From Bacteroidales bacterium (GTDB lineage Bacteria; Bacteroidota; Bacteroidia; Bacteroidales; UBA932), in NCBI GenBank assembly GCA_017399905.1, contig JAFQAR010000003.1:1-41753 (forward strand): a stretch of DNA of 41,753 nt, read 5' to 3'. The stretch's first letter is position 1. The number at the start of each line of letters is the position of its first letter. The notes below the pieces were generated by a model. That model was given only the letters and a program-made list of their open reading frames with translations. It had not been told where the DNA came from and did not search any database. Below, piece by piece: positions 1 to 10,094 of the stretch. A program made the position numbers and the translations under genes.

Positions 1-82
1 CTTCCCATTCCGAACAGAGAAGTTAAGCTCACCATCGCCGATGGTACTGCCCCACCAGGTGGGAGAGTAGGTAGCTGCCACT
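1..82 (+). rRNA. rrf: 5S ribosomal RNA, 3' portion
   Basis: The first bases match the 3' two thirds of a bacterial 5S rRNA: the conserved stretch CCGAACAGAGAAGTTAAGC, then GCCGATGGTACTGC, then the closing GGTGGGAGAGTAGGTAGCTGCC. The 5' end lies outside the window, so the rest of an rRNA operon is expected upstream on the same strand. The exact 3' end is uncertain by a few bases. Confidence 0.93.
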
Positions 83-92
83 TTCTTATACG

Positions 93-129
93 ACACCCTG
101 TCTTCTTACGAGGACAGGGTGTTTTGTTT
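93..129 (+). terminator. Intrinsic terminator of the rRNA operon
   Basis: A perfect 10-bp stem (ACACCCTGTC at 93-102 with GACAGGGTGT at 113-122) closes a 10-base loop and runs into a T-rich tract. It sits about 10 bases after the 5S end, where an rrn terminator is expected. Confidence 0.9.
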
Positions 130-177
130 ATAAATCTTTCTTCTCTTTGTATTATATCACTAAAACATCAGATTTCT

Positions 178-2676
178 ATGATAAGAAGATTTCTTTCTGC
201 AGCTCTGCTGCTTTTCCCTTTGATCTTGTCCGCACAGGTACGTACGGAGAGACTTCTTGAGAAGGGATGGAAGTTCACCCGCGAGGATGCAGCCGAGTTC
301 TCAAATGTCGGTTTCGACGATTCTGCTTGGCAGGATGTCACAGTACCTCATGATTGGGCTATTTACGGTCCTTTCAGCATCCATAATGACAGACAGAACA
401 TTGCCATCACTCAGGACGGTCAGAAGGAAGCAATGGAGCATGCCGGACGTACTGGCGGTCTTCCTTTCGTCGGTCCGGGCTGGTACAGGCTCGCCTTTGA
501 TATTCCTGAATTTACAAAGGGTCGTTCATGCAAGCTCGTTTTTGACGGTGCAATGAGTCATGCGGACGTATATCTGAACGGAAAGCATGTGTCATATTGG
601 CCTTACGGCTACAATTCCTTCATTGTAGATGTAACTCCTCATGTCAAGGCAGGAGAAACCAATGAACTTGCCGTTCGTCTCGAGAACTACAACGAGTCCT
701 CCCGCTGGTATCCGGGAGCCGGTCTTTACAGGAATGTGCATCTTGTCGTTACTGAAGACGCATATGTCCCTGAATGGGGAACGCATATCATTACCGAGGA
801 GATAGGTGCTGCTCATGCCGATGTGGCTCAGGCGACTGAATTCGTCGTTCCGGAAGGAAAGACTTTCTCTGACTACAGGATTCGCACTCAGATATTCGAC
901 CCTCAGGGCAATCTTGCTGCCGAGAACGAAAAGGTGGGTACGGAATATGACAATAATGTGTTCGAGCAGGATTTCCTTATCAGGAATCCGCAGCTCTGGA
1001 CCGTTGAAGAGCCTTATCTTTATTCTTCCGTGAGCAGGATCTACGAAGGTGAGACTCTCAAGGATGAGTATACGACGACATTCGGAATCCGTACGGTGAA
1101 GGTGGAGGGTGACAAGGGATTCTTCCTCAACGGAAAGCCTCTCAAGTTCAAGGGAGTCTGCAATCATCATGACCTCGGCCCTCTCGGCGGCATCGCCAAT
1201 GAAGCCGGTATCAGACGTCAGATACGCATACTCAAGGATATGGGATGCAATGCGATCCGTACTTCGCACAATATGCCTGCACCGGAGCTTGTCAAGGCTT
1301 GTGACGAGATGGGAATGATGCTTATGGCGGAGACATTCGACGAATGGGTCACTCCGAAGGTTGAGAACGGCTACAACAAGCATTTTGTAGAGTGGGCGGA
1401 GAAGGACCTTGTCAATCTGATCAGGCATTTCAGAAACAGTCCTGCAGTGGTCATGTGGTGTGTAGGCAACGAGGTTCCTGACCAGTGGCCTGGCGAAAAG
1501 GGTACGAAGATCTCTCTCTGGCTCCAGAACATCTGCCATAGGGAAGATCCTACAAGGCCTGTAACCATGGGTATGGACCAGCCGGACAATGTGGTGTACA
1601 ACAACATTGCAGCCGTGTTCGACGTTCCGGGATTCAATTACCGCCCTCATAGATATCAGGAAAGCTATTCGAAGCTTCCTCAACGTATGATTCTCGGCAG
1701 CGAGACGGCTTCGACCGTAAGTTCGCGAGGTGTATACAAGTTCCCTGTCGAGAGAAAGGCTATGGCGAAGTATCCTGACCATCAGGCTTCTTCATATGAC
1801 GTGGAGCATTGCAACTGGTCTAATCTTCCTGAGGATGACTTCATCCAGCACGAAGACCTTCCGTACTGCATGGGAGAATTTGTGTGGACCGGATTCGACT
1901 ACCTCGGCGAGCCTACTCCATATTATTCGGATTGGCCTAGCCACTCGTCTCTTTTCGGTATCATCGACCTTGCAGGCCTTCCTAAGGACCGTTACTGGCT
2001 ATACAGAAGCCATTGGAACAAGGACGTGGAGACTCTCCACATTCTTCCGCACTGGAACTGGGCAGGACGTGAAGGTGAGGTGACGCCGGTATTCGTCTAT
2101 ACTAATCATCCTTCGGCAGAACTCTTCATCAACGGCAAGAGCCAGGGCAGGCGCACGAAGGACATGTCCGTTACGGTCCACAACAGCGCGGATTCACTTT
2201 CGATGAAGACATTCAAGAGGCAGCAGCGTTACCGTCTCATGTGGATGGATACCGTCTATGAGCCTGGTACAGTGAAGGTTGTGGCATATGACGCTGATGG
2301 AAATCCTGTTGCAGAGAAGGAGATCCATACCGCAGGAAAGCCTTACCGCATTGTCCTTGAAGCTGACAGAAGCCAGATCAAGGCAGATGGCAAGGACCTT
2401 TCTTTCGTGACGGTAAAGGTAGTGGACAGAAACGGAAACCTCTGTCCTCTTGCCGACAACAAGATATCGTTCAAGGTGAAGGGCAAGGGATCATACAGGG
2501 CAGGAGCAAACGGAAATCCTGCATCCCTCGAGTCTTTCCAGGAGCCGGAAATGAAGGTGTTCTACGGCATGATGACAGCGATCGTGTCATCTTCAGAGGA
2601 GCCGGGAGACATAATTCTCGAGGCGACCTCCAAGGGACTCAGGAAAGCGGTTCTCGTGATTTCAAGCTCTAAATAG
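178..2676 (+). CDS. Secreted GH2 beta-galactosidase, DUF4982 type
   Basis: A glycoside hydrolase family 2 enzyme of 832 residues, most likely a beta-galactosidase acting on polysaccharide or glycan galactosides in the periplasm or at the surface. Residues 1-19 are a signal peptide (MIRRFLSAALLLF...SAQ). Then come the jelly-roll sugar-binding domain (about 30-190), the Ig-like domain (about 200-300) and the TIM barrel (about 305-600). The acid/base Glu is in WCVGNEVPDQW (E432) and the nucleophile Glu is in YCMGEFVWTGFDYLGEP (E567). A DUF4982 segment (about 630-705) and a C-terminal Ig-like domain follow. The frame is open upstream to a TTG at 124, but that start lies in the rrn terminator; the ATG at 178 begins the signal peptide. 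No SusC/D or other carbohydrate genes are adjacent, so it is an orphan enzyme gene. Exact substrate is not readable. Confidence 0.9.
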   Translation: MIRRFLSAALLLFPLILSAQVRTERLLEKGWKFTREDAAEFSNVGFDDSAWQDVTVPHDWAIYGPFSIHNDRQNIAITQDGQKEAMEHAGRTGGLPFVGPGWYRLAFDIPEFTKGRSCKLVFDGAMSHADVYLNGKHVSYWPYGYNSFIVDVTPHVKAGETNELAVRLENYNESSRWYPGAGLYRNVHLVVTEDAYVPEWGTHIITEEIGAAHADVAQATEFVVPEGKTFSDYRIRTQIFDPQGNLAAENEKVGTEYDNNVFEQDFLIRNPQLWTVEEPYLYSSVSRIYEGETLKDEYTTTFGIRTVKVEGDKGFFLNGKPLKFKGVCNHHDLGPLGGIANEAGIRRQIRILKDMGCNAIRTSHNMPAPELVKACDEMGMMLMAETFDEWVTPKVENGYNKHFVEWAEKDLVNLIRHFRNSPAVVMWCVGNEVPDQWPGEKGTKISLWLQNICHREDPTRPVTMGMDQPDNVVYNNIAAVFDVPGFNYRPHRYQESYSKLPQRMILGSETASTVSSRGVYKFPVERKAMAKYPDHQASSYDVEHCNWSNLPEDDFIQHEDLPYCMGEFVWTGFDYLGEPTPYYSDWPSHSSLFGIIDLAGLPKDRYWLYRSHWNKDVETLHILPHWNWAGREGEVTPVFVYTNHPSAELFINGKSQGRRTKDMSVTVHNSADSLSMKTFKRQQRYRLMWMDTVYEPGTVKVVAYDADGNPVAEKEIHTAGKPYRIVLEADRSQIKADGKDLSFVTVKVVDRNGNLCPLADNKISFKVKGKGSYRAGANGNPASLESFQEPEMKVFYGMMTAIVSSSEEPGDIILEATSKGLRKAVLVISSSK

Positions 2677-2698
2677 GTCCGTTGGACTGGAATTTGAA

Positions 2699-2738
2699 AT
2701 GGCAGTTCGTTGAATATAAAAACGAACTGCCATGTTTT
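2699..2738 (+). terminator. Terminator after the GH2 gene
   Basis: A 13-bp perfect stem (ATGGCAGTTCGTT, 2699-2711; AACGAACTGCCAT, 2721-2733) with a 9-base loop is followed by GTTTTAT. Its 3' arm contains the first possible ATG (2732) of the next frame, which argues for a later start of that gene. Confidence 0.82.
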
Positions 2739-2746
2739 ATGATTTC

Positions 2747-3166
2747 ATGTTTCCCCAGCATTTCAGAGGGAAGGGAGTGTCTCTTCTGCTTCTGATCGTC
2801 CGTGTCTTTTTCGGAGTCCTTTTCTTCATGCACGGACTTGACAAGATGATGAATTTCCAATATCTTTCGGATACCTATCCCGACATTCTGGGATTCGGCA
2901 GCTACATGACGCTTATGGTCACGATCTTCTGTGAGTTCTGCTGCTCTCTTTTCCTTGTTTCAGGACTGGCCGTACGTATCATGGTACTGCCGATGATAGC
3001 TGCGATGGGAGTGGCTTTCTTTGACGTTCATGATGCCATGATGCCTGACGGCGAGCTTTCCCTGATCTATCTGGTCGTATTCCTTATACTTTTCGTGACG
3101 GGCCCGGGACGTTATTCGCTGGATTATCTGATAGACATGAAGTTCAGGAAAGAAAAGTCCTCATAG
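2747..3166 (+). CDS. DoxX-family integral membrane protein
   Basis: A small protein (139 residues from the ATG at 2747) with four hydrophobic helices. The first carries the family's typical R-x-x-x-G-x-x-F-x-x-H-G-x-x-K pattern (VRVFFGVLFFMHGLDKM), and the protein ends with GPGRYSLDYL. DoxX-like proteins are inner-membrane proteins with poorly defined roles, some linked to redox or sulfur metabolism. The frame has an earlier ATG at 2732, but that one lies in the 3' arm of the preceding terminator stem, so I prefer 2747. The gene stands alone between two terminators. Function is inferred from family only. Confidence 0.75.
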   Translation: MFPQHFRGKGVSLLLLIVRVFFGVLFFMHGLDKMMNFQYLSDTYPDILGFGSYMTLMVTIFCEFCCSLFLVSGLAVRIMVLPMIAAMGVAFFDVHDAMMPDGELSLIYLVVFLILFVTGPGRYSLDYLIDMKFRKEKSS

Positions 3167-3194
3167 TCTGAAACGACATGAAGGAATCGTTTTA

Positions 3195-3232
3195 TGCACC
3201 GGTATCACTATTTGTCCGGTGCATTGTTATTT
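3195..3232 (+). terminator. Terminator after the DoxX gene
   Basis: TGCACCGG (3195-3202) pairs with CCGGTGCA (3216-3223) around a 13-base loop, followed by TTGTTATTTC. It separates the DoxX gene from the ATP synthase operon. Confidence 0.7.
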
Positions 3233-3253
3233 CATGAAAAATGCATATCTTTG
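3224..3253 (+). promoter_or_regulatory. Promoter of the ATP synthase operon
   Basis: TATCTTTG at 3246-3253 fits the Bacteroidota -7 box TAnnTTTG. TTG at 3224-3226 lies 19 bases upstream, as expected for the -33 element. It would start transcription near 3258, about 30 bases before atpD. The -33 element overlaps the tail of the preceding terminator. Confidence 0.72.
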
Positions 3254-3254
3254 A

Positions 3255-4814
<1,560 letters not shown>

Positions 4815-4818
4815 GCCT

Positions 4819-5073
4819 ATGCCTGTGTGTGACCATATTGCATTGAAGGTCCTGACTCCTGAAAAGGTCATTTCGGACTGTCTTGTCTCCAGGGTGGAAG
4901 TTCCGGGGACAAAGGGACGGTTCGTGATCTTGAAGGACCATGCCCCGCTGATTTCCTCACTTTCAGCTGGTGAGGTGTCATACTGTTCAGGAGGTGAAGT
5001 CGGGAAAATATGCATAAGGTCGGGTTTTGTGGAGGTGAATGATAATGTCGTAACCGTCTGTGCCGAAGTATGA
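4819..5073 (+). CDS. atpC: F1Fo ATP synthase subunit epsilon, short form
   Basis: The central-stalk epsilon subunit. The 84-residue product matches only the N-terminal beta-sandwich domain (LKVLTPEKVISDCLVSRVEVPGTKGRFVILKDHAPLIS...). The C-terminal pair of helices, which in many bacteria regulates ATP hydrolysis, is missing. Short epsilon subunits are usual in Bacteroidota, so this is probably not a truncation. The ATG at 4819 follows the atpD stop by 4 bases; an upstream ATG in frame lies inside atpD. The stop overlaps the atpB start (ATGA at 5070), which suggests translational coupling. Confidence 0.93.
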   Translation: MPVCDHIALKVLTPEKVISDCLVSRVEVPGTKGRFVILKDHAPLISSLSAGEVSYCSGGEVGKICIRSGFVEVNDNVVTVCAEV

Positions 5074-6161
5074 AGTGGCTCAGGATCATACTCCCTGCTC
5101 TTCTCTTGAGCCTGTCTCTACCTATTTCCGCTGCCGATGAGGACGGAGGAAAGGTGGATGTGGCCCATATGCTTTTCGGACATATAGGCGATTCGTACGG
5201 ATGGCATATTACGGAGTGGAACGGTCGTCATGTGACGATCCCTCTCCCGTGCATAGTCCGCAGCAGCAGCGGATGGCATGTGTTCATGTCGTCCAGGATT
5301 GAGCATGGTGCCGAGTATGAGGGGCTTTTCATCGCAGATGAGGGCCGCTATGCCGACAAGATAGTCGAACGCGGCGAGGGTGGGGAATATATCCGTCCTT
5401 TCGACATATCCATAACGAAGAATGTGGCTTCGCTGATGTTCAGCAGCATTCTGCTGGTGGTGCTTGTGCTTTCATGCGCCCGCTGGTACAGAAGGAACGA
5501 TGCATCCGAAAAGGCTCCGGGAGGCTTTACCGGACTGGTGGAGATGCTCGTGATGATGGTTCATGACGACCTTATCAAGGATTCGGTCGGACCTGAATAC
5601 AGGAAGTACGCCCCATATCTCCTTACGGCGTTCTTCTTTATTTTCCTGAACAATCTTCTCGGTATAGTGCCGTTCTTCCCGGGCGGTGCCAATGTGACCG
5701 GAAACATCGCCGTGACCCTTGTCCTGGCTTTGTGTACCTTCCTTGCCGTGAACCTGTTCGGAAACAGGCATTACTGGAAGGAGATATTATGGCCTGACGT
5801 CCCGATATTCCTGAAGTTCCCTCTTCCGATCATGCAGGCGATAGAGATATTCGGAATGTTCACCAAGCCTTTCTCGCTGATGGTCAGGCTTTTCGCCAAT
5901 ATCATGGCCGGACATGCGATGATCCTGGGACTGGTGTCGGTCATATTCGTTACCGCGAAGCTCGGACCTGTGATCAACGGTTCCATGACGTTTGTGACGA
6001 TGCTCTTCGGTGTCTTCATGGATTGTCTCGAACTGCTTGTCGCGTTCATCCAGGCTTATGTGTTCACGATGCTTTCGGCCGTGTTCATCGGACTTTCCCG
6101 TCAGGAGGAACACCATGCTGCTGAGGGTGAGGAGACAGAAAGACGGATTTGTAAACAATAA
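5070..6161 (+). CDS. atpB: F1Fo ATP synthase subunit a
   Basis: The stator subunit that forms the ion half-channels against the c-ring. The product has 363 residues. An N-terminal signal-like segment (LRIILPALLLSLSLPISAA) and about 110 periplasmic residues precede the membrane domain, an extension common in Bacteroidota. Five or so membrane helices follow. The essential Arg is R273 in KPFSLMVRLFANIMAGHAM, equivalent to E. coli aR210. The start overlaps the atpC stop by 4 bases. There is no atpI-like gene between atpC and atpB, where related genomes often have one. Confidence 0.96.
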   Translation: MKWLRIILPALLLSLSLPISAADEDGGKVDVAHMLFGHIGDSYGWHITEWNGRHVTIPLPCIVRSSSGWHVFMSSRIEHGAEYEGLFIADEGRYADKIVERGEGGEYIRPFDISITKNVASLMFSSILLVVLVLSCARWYRRNDASEKAPGGFTGLVEMLVMMVHDDLIKDSVGPEYRKYAPYLLTAFFFIFLNNLLGIVPFFPGGANVTGNIAVTLVLALCTFLAVNLFGNRHYWKEILWPDVPIFLKFPLPIMQAIEIFGMFTKPFSLMVRLFANIMAGHAMILGLVSVIFVTAKLGPVINGSMTFVTMLFGVFMDCLELLVAFIQAYVFTMLSAVFIGLSRQEEHHAAEGEETERRICKQ

Positions 6162-6178
6162 ACCAAAATTATAGAGAT

Positions 6179-6436
6179 ATGTTACTTTCAACTATTTTGC
6201 TTCAGGCTGCCGGTGCAGCTGTTTGGGGAAAGGTCGCAGGAGCGATCGGTGCCGGAATCGCAGCCATAGCTGCAGCTTGGGGAATCGGAAAGATCGGAGC
6301 ATCCGCTATGGAGGCGACTGCGCGTCAGCCGGAATCAGCCGGAAACATCCGTACAACGATGCTCATCATCGGTGCTCTCGTGGAGGGTGCCTGCCTCTTT
6401 GCCATCATCGCCTGCCTTATGGCGATTGTAATGTAG
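6179..6436 (+). CDS. atpE: F1Fo ATP synthase subunit c
   Basis: The 85-residue hairpin proteolipid that forms the rotating c-ring. Helix 1 leads into the conserved loop ATARQPESAGNI, and helix 2 carries the ion-binding carboxylate E69 in ALVEGACLF. The position aligned with the Na+-ligand Gln of Ilyobacter (Q32) is Ile, and the Ser-Thr following the Glu there is Gly-Ala here. Proton rather than sodium coupling is therefore predicted. The gene lies 17 bases after atpB. Confidence 0.97.
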   Translation: MLLSTILLQAAGAAVWGKVAGAIGAGIAAIAAAWGIGKIGASAMEATARQPESAGNIRTTMLIIGALVEGACLFAIIACLMAIVM

Positions 6437-6449
6437 AAGGACAGGGATC

Positions 6450-6947
6450 ATGAATCTGATGTTGCCTGACAGTGGTCTCCTGTTCTGGATGACCATCATT
6501 TTCGCAATTGTCTTCGTTCTTCTGGCGAAGTTCGGCTTTCCCGTGATCACGGGGATGGTCGAAAAGCGCACGAAGAGGATCGATGCTGCGATCGGAGCGG
6601 CGCGCGAGGCCGAGGAGAGGCTGCAGGGCCTCACGGCCGAGCATGAGCGCATGCTCGCGGAGGCCCGTGCGGAGCAGGCGCGCATCCTTCAGGAAGCGGC
6701 TGCGGAGCGCGACAGGATGATAGCCCAGGCCAAGGTACAGGCCCAGGAGGAAGCAGGGAAGATAATGGAGGAGACCAAGGCAAGGATCGCCGAGGAAAGG
6801 GATGCTGCATTGAGGGATGTTCGCAGGGAGGTTGCCGTTCTGGCGGTTTCCATAGCGGAGAAGGTGGTCCGTGCGGATATGTCATCTGACAAGAGGCAGC
6901 TGGAGCTTATCGACAGTCTGGTCGAAGAAACTTACGATGCGTCATGA
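6450..6947 (+). CDS. atpF: F1Fo ATP synthase subunit b
   Basis: The peripheral stalk subunit, 165 residues. One N-terminal membrane helix (LLFWMTIIFAIVFVLLAKFGFPV) is followed by a long charged coiled coil rich in Ala, Glu, Arg and Gln (about 35-150). The region 6590-6720 is unusually G+C rich (gcgcgcgaggcc...), which fits the Ala/Arg/Glu content. The last four bases overlap the atpH start (ATGA at 6944). Confidence 0.95.
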   Translation: MNLMLPDSGLLFWMTIIFAIVFVLLAKFGFPVITGMVEKRTKRIDAAIGAAREAEERLQGLTAEHERMLAEARAEQARILQEAAAERDRMIAQAKVQAQEEAGKIMEETKARIAEERDAALRDVRREVAVLAVSIAEKVVRADMSSDKRQLELIDSLVEETYDAS

Positions 6948-7498
6948 ATACAGGTGTCGTCGCATACAGATATGGAAAGGCACTCCTGAAATATGTTCAG
7001 GAAAGAGGGACCGGTGAAATGGTATATCGCCAGGTCCTGTTGCTCGTTCAGAGGATGTCCTCGTACGAGCAGTTGAAGCATATCCTTGAAAACCGCGACG
7101 ACGTGCCTCAGCAGCAGAAAAAGGAACTCATGGCTGCCGCAGTCGAGGAAACTCTGGCTCCTGAATTGGCTTCATTTGCGGATCTTGTCCACAGCCAGGG
7201 GCGCATGAACTTCCTGTTCAGGATGCTCAACTCATTCATTACGCAGTACAGGGAGGCGAACGGCATCATTGTCGGACGTCTGACGACGGCTGTGCCGGTT
7301 GAAGGGCTCAAGGAAAAGCTTGAGAAGATTTTCTCCGGAAGGACAGGGGCTTCCGTACGGCTTGTCGAGGATGTCGATGAGGATATCATCGGTGGCTTTG
7401 TTCTCGAACTGGACGGCTGCAGGCTTGATGCAAGTGTGGAGGGAAGGCTCCGCAAGATAAGGGACGAACTTATTGAAAAGAACAACAGAATAGTATAG
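6944..7498 (+). CDS. atpH: F1Fo ATP synthase subunit delta
   Basis: The F1 delta (OSCP) subunit, 184 residues, linking the peripheral stalk to the top of F1. The N-terminal helical domain begins [18 protein letters not shown]. The C-terminal part has the family signature with [27 protein letters not shown] near the end. The start overlaps atpF by 4 bases and the stop is 2 bases before atpA. Confidence 0.95.
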   Translation: MNTGVVAYRYGKALLKYVQERGTGEMVYRQVLLLVQRMSSYEQLKHILENRDDVPQQQKKELMAAAVEETLAPELASFADLVHSQGRMNFLFRMLNSFITQYREANGIIVGRLTTAVPVEGLKEKLEKIFSGRTGASVRLVEDVDEDIIGGFVLELDGCRLDASVEGRLRKIRDELIEKNNRIV

Positions 7499-7500
7499 AT

Positions 7501-9090
7501 ATGTCGGATACAATCAGACCAAGTGAGATTTCAGATGTTCTGCTCAGCCAGCTGAAGGAGCTGAGCCTGGACTCCGCATATGAAGAGGTCGGCGATGTGC
7601 TTCAGGTGAGCGACGGCGTGGTGCGCCTGCAGGGCCTTCTGAAGGCGGAAGCGGGCGAACTTCTTGAATTTGACAACGGGGTCAAGGCTGTCGTCATGAA
7701 CCTTGAAGAGGACAACGTGGGAGCTGTCCTCCTCGGCCCTACGGATAAGATAAAGGAAGGTATGACCGTGCGCAGGACAGGAAGGATCGCTTCCGTGAAT
7801 GTCGGGGAGGCCATGGTGGGCCGCGTGGTGAATCCGCTTGGAGAGCCTCTTGACGGTAAAGGGAAGATAGAAGGCACCCTGGTCGAAATGCCGCTCGAGC
7901 GCAAGGCTCCGGGTGTCATTTTCCGTCAGCCTGTTACCGAGCCGCTCCAGACAGGTCTCAAGGCCATTGATGCGATGATTCCGATCGGCCGTGGCCAGCG
8001 TGAGCTCATAATCGGAGACCGCCAGACAGGAAAGACGGCGATAGCCATCGATACGATCATAAACCAGCGTTCTGCTTATGAGGCAGGCGAACCTGTATAC
8101 TGCATATATGTGGCTATAGGCCAGAAGGGTTCTACTGTAGCGACCATAGTCAACACTCTTAAGGAGAAAGGGGCAATGGATTATACCATCGTAGTTGCCG
8201 CTACCGCAGCAGATCCTGCAGCAATGCAGTATTATGCTCCTTTCGCCGGTGCCGCGATAGGCGAATATTTCCGTGATACGGGACGTCATGCCCTTGTCGT
8301 GTATGATGACCTTTCCAAGCAGGCGGTCGCCTACAGGGAGGTGTCTCTGATTCTCCGTCGCCCTTCAGGACGCGAGGCATATCCGGGAGATATATTCTAT
8401 CTCCATTCAAGACTTCTTGAAAGGGCAGCCAAGATCATCTCACAGCAGGATGTTGCGGAGAATATGAATGACCTTCCGGCTTCTCTGAAAGGAAAGGTGA
8501 AGGCCGGAGGATCGTTGACGGCTCTGCCGATCATCGAGACACAGGCCGGAGACGTCTCGGCATATATCCCTACCAATGTGATATCCATAACGGACGGTCA
8601 GATATTTCTCGAATCAGACCTTTTCAACCAGGGTTTCCGCCCTGCCGTCAATGTGGGAATCTCGGTTTCACGCGTGGGTGGAAGCGCTCAGATAAAGAGC
8701 ATGAAGAAGGTGGCCGGTACTTTGAAGATAGACCAGGCTCAGTATCGCGAGCTGGAGTCCTTCTCCAAGTTCAGCAGCGACCTGGATCCTGTCACGGCGA
8801 TGGCTCTCGACAAGGGAAGGAAGAACAATGTCCTCCTCGTTCAGCCGCAGTATGCTCCGATGCCTGTAGGAGAACAGGTGTCCATCCTGTATTGTGGTAC
8901 AAAGGGACTTCTGAAGGACCTTACCCTGGCTCAGGTGGAGGATTTTCAGGTCACTTTCCTCAGCAAGATGAGGGCCTTCCATGCCGATGATGTACTGGAA
9001 CCTCTGTCGAAGGGAAAGACCGACCCTGAGATATTTGCACTGATCGAGAAGGAAGCTGCATCTATTGTTAACGGAATGGCAGGTAACTGA
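7501..9090 (+). CDS. atpA: F1Fo ATP synthase subunit alpha
   Basis: The regulatory nucleotide-binding F1 subunit, 529 residues. The P-loop is GDRQTGKT at residues 172-179 (K178). The segment [14 protein letters not shown] carries the Arg finger that reaches into the beta active site. The N-terminal domain (about 25-95) and C-terminal helical domain are complete. The start ATG at 7501 follows the atpH stop by 2 bases. Confidence 0.98.
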   Translation: MSDTIRPSEISDVLLSQLKELSLDSAYEEVGDVLQVSDGVVRLQGLLKAEAGELLEFDNGVKAVVMNLEEDNVGAVLLGPTDKIKEGMTVRRTGRIASVNVGEAMVGRVVNPLGEPLDGKGKIEGTLVEMPLERKAPGVIFRQPVTEPLQTGLKAIDAMIPIGRGQRELIIGDRQTGKTAIAIDTIINQRSAYEAGEPVYCIYVAIGQKGSTVATIVNTLKEKGAMDYTIVVAATAADPAAMQYYAPFAGAAIGEYFRDTGRHALVVYDDLSKQAVAYREVSLILRRPSGREAYPGDIFYLHSRLLERAAKIISQQDVAENMNDLPASLKGKVKAGGSLTALPIIETQAGDVSAYIPTNVISITDGQIFLESDLFNQGFRPAVNVGISVSRVGGSAQIKSMKKVAGTLKIDQAQYRELESFSKFSSDLDPVTAMALDKGRKNNVLLVQPQYAPMPVGEQVSILYCGTKGLLKDLTLAQVEDFQVTFLSKMRAFHADDVLEPLSKGKTDPEIFALIEKEAASIVNGMAGN

Positions 9091-9097
9091 TGTATAT

Positions 9098-10039
9098 ATG
9101 TCGTCGTTGAAGGAAATAAAGAGCAGGATCGCCTCCGTCAAAAGTACGCTGAAGATAACTTCAGCCATGAAGATGGTGGCATCGGCGAAGCTGCATAAGG
9201 CTCAGGCTGCCATCGGAAACAAGCTGCCCTATGAGCAGAAGCTTCGCCGTATACTTGCCGGCATGCTTCAGGATGATGATTTTCAGGATGTGCTGAGATC
9301 GGAGCTGGGATTCGGAAGCCAGTCACGATCGGCCGTATCTCTTCAGGATGTCGGGATGGAAACCATTCCTTCGAAGGAAGAGGCTCCTCGTGTGGCCCTT
9401 GTCGTCTTCTCTTCAAACTCATCTCTTATCGGAGCTTTCAATGCCAACATAATAAGAAAGTTCCATGAGACCTTGCGTCTGCTCGGGAAGAACGGATATT
9501 CTCCTGACGATATTGATGTATATACGGTAGGCAAAAAGGTTACGGAAGCCTCCGAAAAGGCCGGATACAGGCCGTTTGCAGTGCTTGATGACCTTGCGGA
9601 CAAGCCGGATTATGAAAAGGCTTCCGGACTCGCATCAGAGCTTGTGGACCGGTTTTCTGAAGGGGAAGTCTCACAGGTTATCCTTCTTTACAACCATTTC
9701 GCTTCAATGTCATCGCAGCCTTCCGTCAGGGAGAATTATCTTCCGCTTGCGATGCACGACCTTGATGAGGGGGCTGAACCGGTGGACTATATACTTGAAC
9801 CAGATCCCATATCTCTTGTGAAAAGCCTTCTTCCGATGGTCCTCATGCTTAAGATCTATACCGTCGCCCTCGATGCCTCTGCGGCTGAGCATGCGGCCAG
9901 GACCGTTGCCATGCAGGTGGCTTCAGACAACGCGTCAGACCTTATTGCGGAACTCACCCTTGCCTACAACAAGGGCCGTCAGCAGGAGATCACGGCTGAA
10001 ATTCTTGACCTTGTCGGCGGCATGCAGGCTGGCAGCTGA
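9098..10039 (+). CDS. atpG: F1Fo ATP synthase subunit gamma
   Basis: The rotor shaft, 313 residues from the ATG at 9098. It has the classic N-terminus SSLKEIKSRIASVKSTLKITSAMKMVASAKLHKAQ and the C-terminal helix ending in LAYNKGRQQEITAEILDLVGGMQA. The open frame extends 33 bases upstream into atpA, but homology begins at 9098. The central part carries an insertion relative to E. coli (about 65-100, with LGFGSQSRSAVSLQDVG), common in Bacteroidota. Last gene of the operon. A weak imperfect hairpin with a short T run (10028-10059) follows; I do not call it a terminator. Confidence 0.96.
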   Translation: MSSLKEIKSRIASVKSTLKITSAMKMVASAKLHKAQAAIGNKLPYEQKLRRILAGMLQDDDFQDVLRSELGFGSQSRSAVSLQDVGMETIPSKEEAPRVALVVFSSNSSLIGAFNANIIRKFHETLRLLGKNGYSPDDIDVYTVGKKVTEASEKAGYRPFAVLDDLADKPDYEKASGLASELVDRFSEGEVSQVILLYNHFASMSSQPSVRENYLPLAMHDLDEGAEPVDYILEPDPISLVKSLLPMVLMLKIYTVALDASAAEHAARTVAMQVASDNASDLIAELTLAYNKGRQQEITAEILDLVGGMQAGS

Positions 10040-10068
10040 TTGTTTCCAGCATGATTTTTGACTTGGCG

Positions 10069-10094
10069 CATGATAAGTAAACGAACTTATCATG
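10069..10094 (+). repeat. Inverted repeat containing the lipocalin start codon
   Basis: CATGATAAGT (10069-10078) and ACTTATCATG (10085-10094) form a perfect 10-bp inverted repeat with a 6-base spacer. The right arm ends in the ATG start codon of the lipocalin gene. In RNA it would form a hairpin hiding that start codon; in DNA it could be an operator. The repeat is plainly visible; its role is inference. Confidence 0.7.

Noticed and set aside
124-177. TTG start 18 codons upstream of the GH2 gene
   Set aside because: It falls in the rRNA terminator tail and would put non-signal residues before a clear signal peptide.
592-1782. Long minus-strand frame (396 codons) opposite the GH2 gene
   Set aside because: It is the antisense shadow of a clear enzyme gene; its sequence shows no domain and is rich in Arg, His and Leu, as expected of reversed codons.
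10028-10059. Terminator after atpG
   Set aside because: Only a five-pair stem (GCTGG with CCAGC) with a short, displaced T run; too weak to call.
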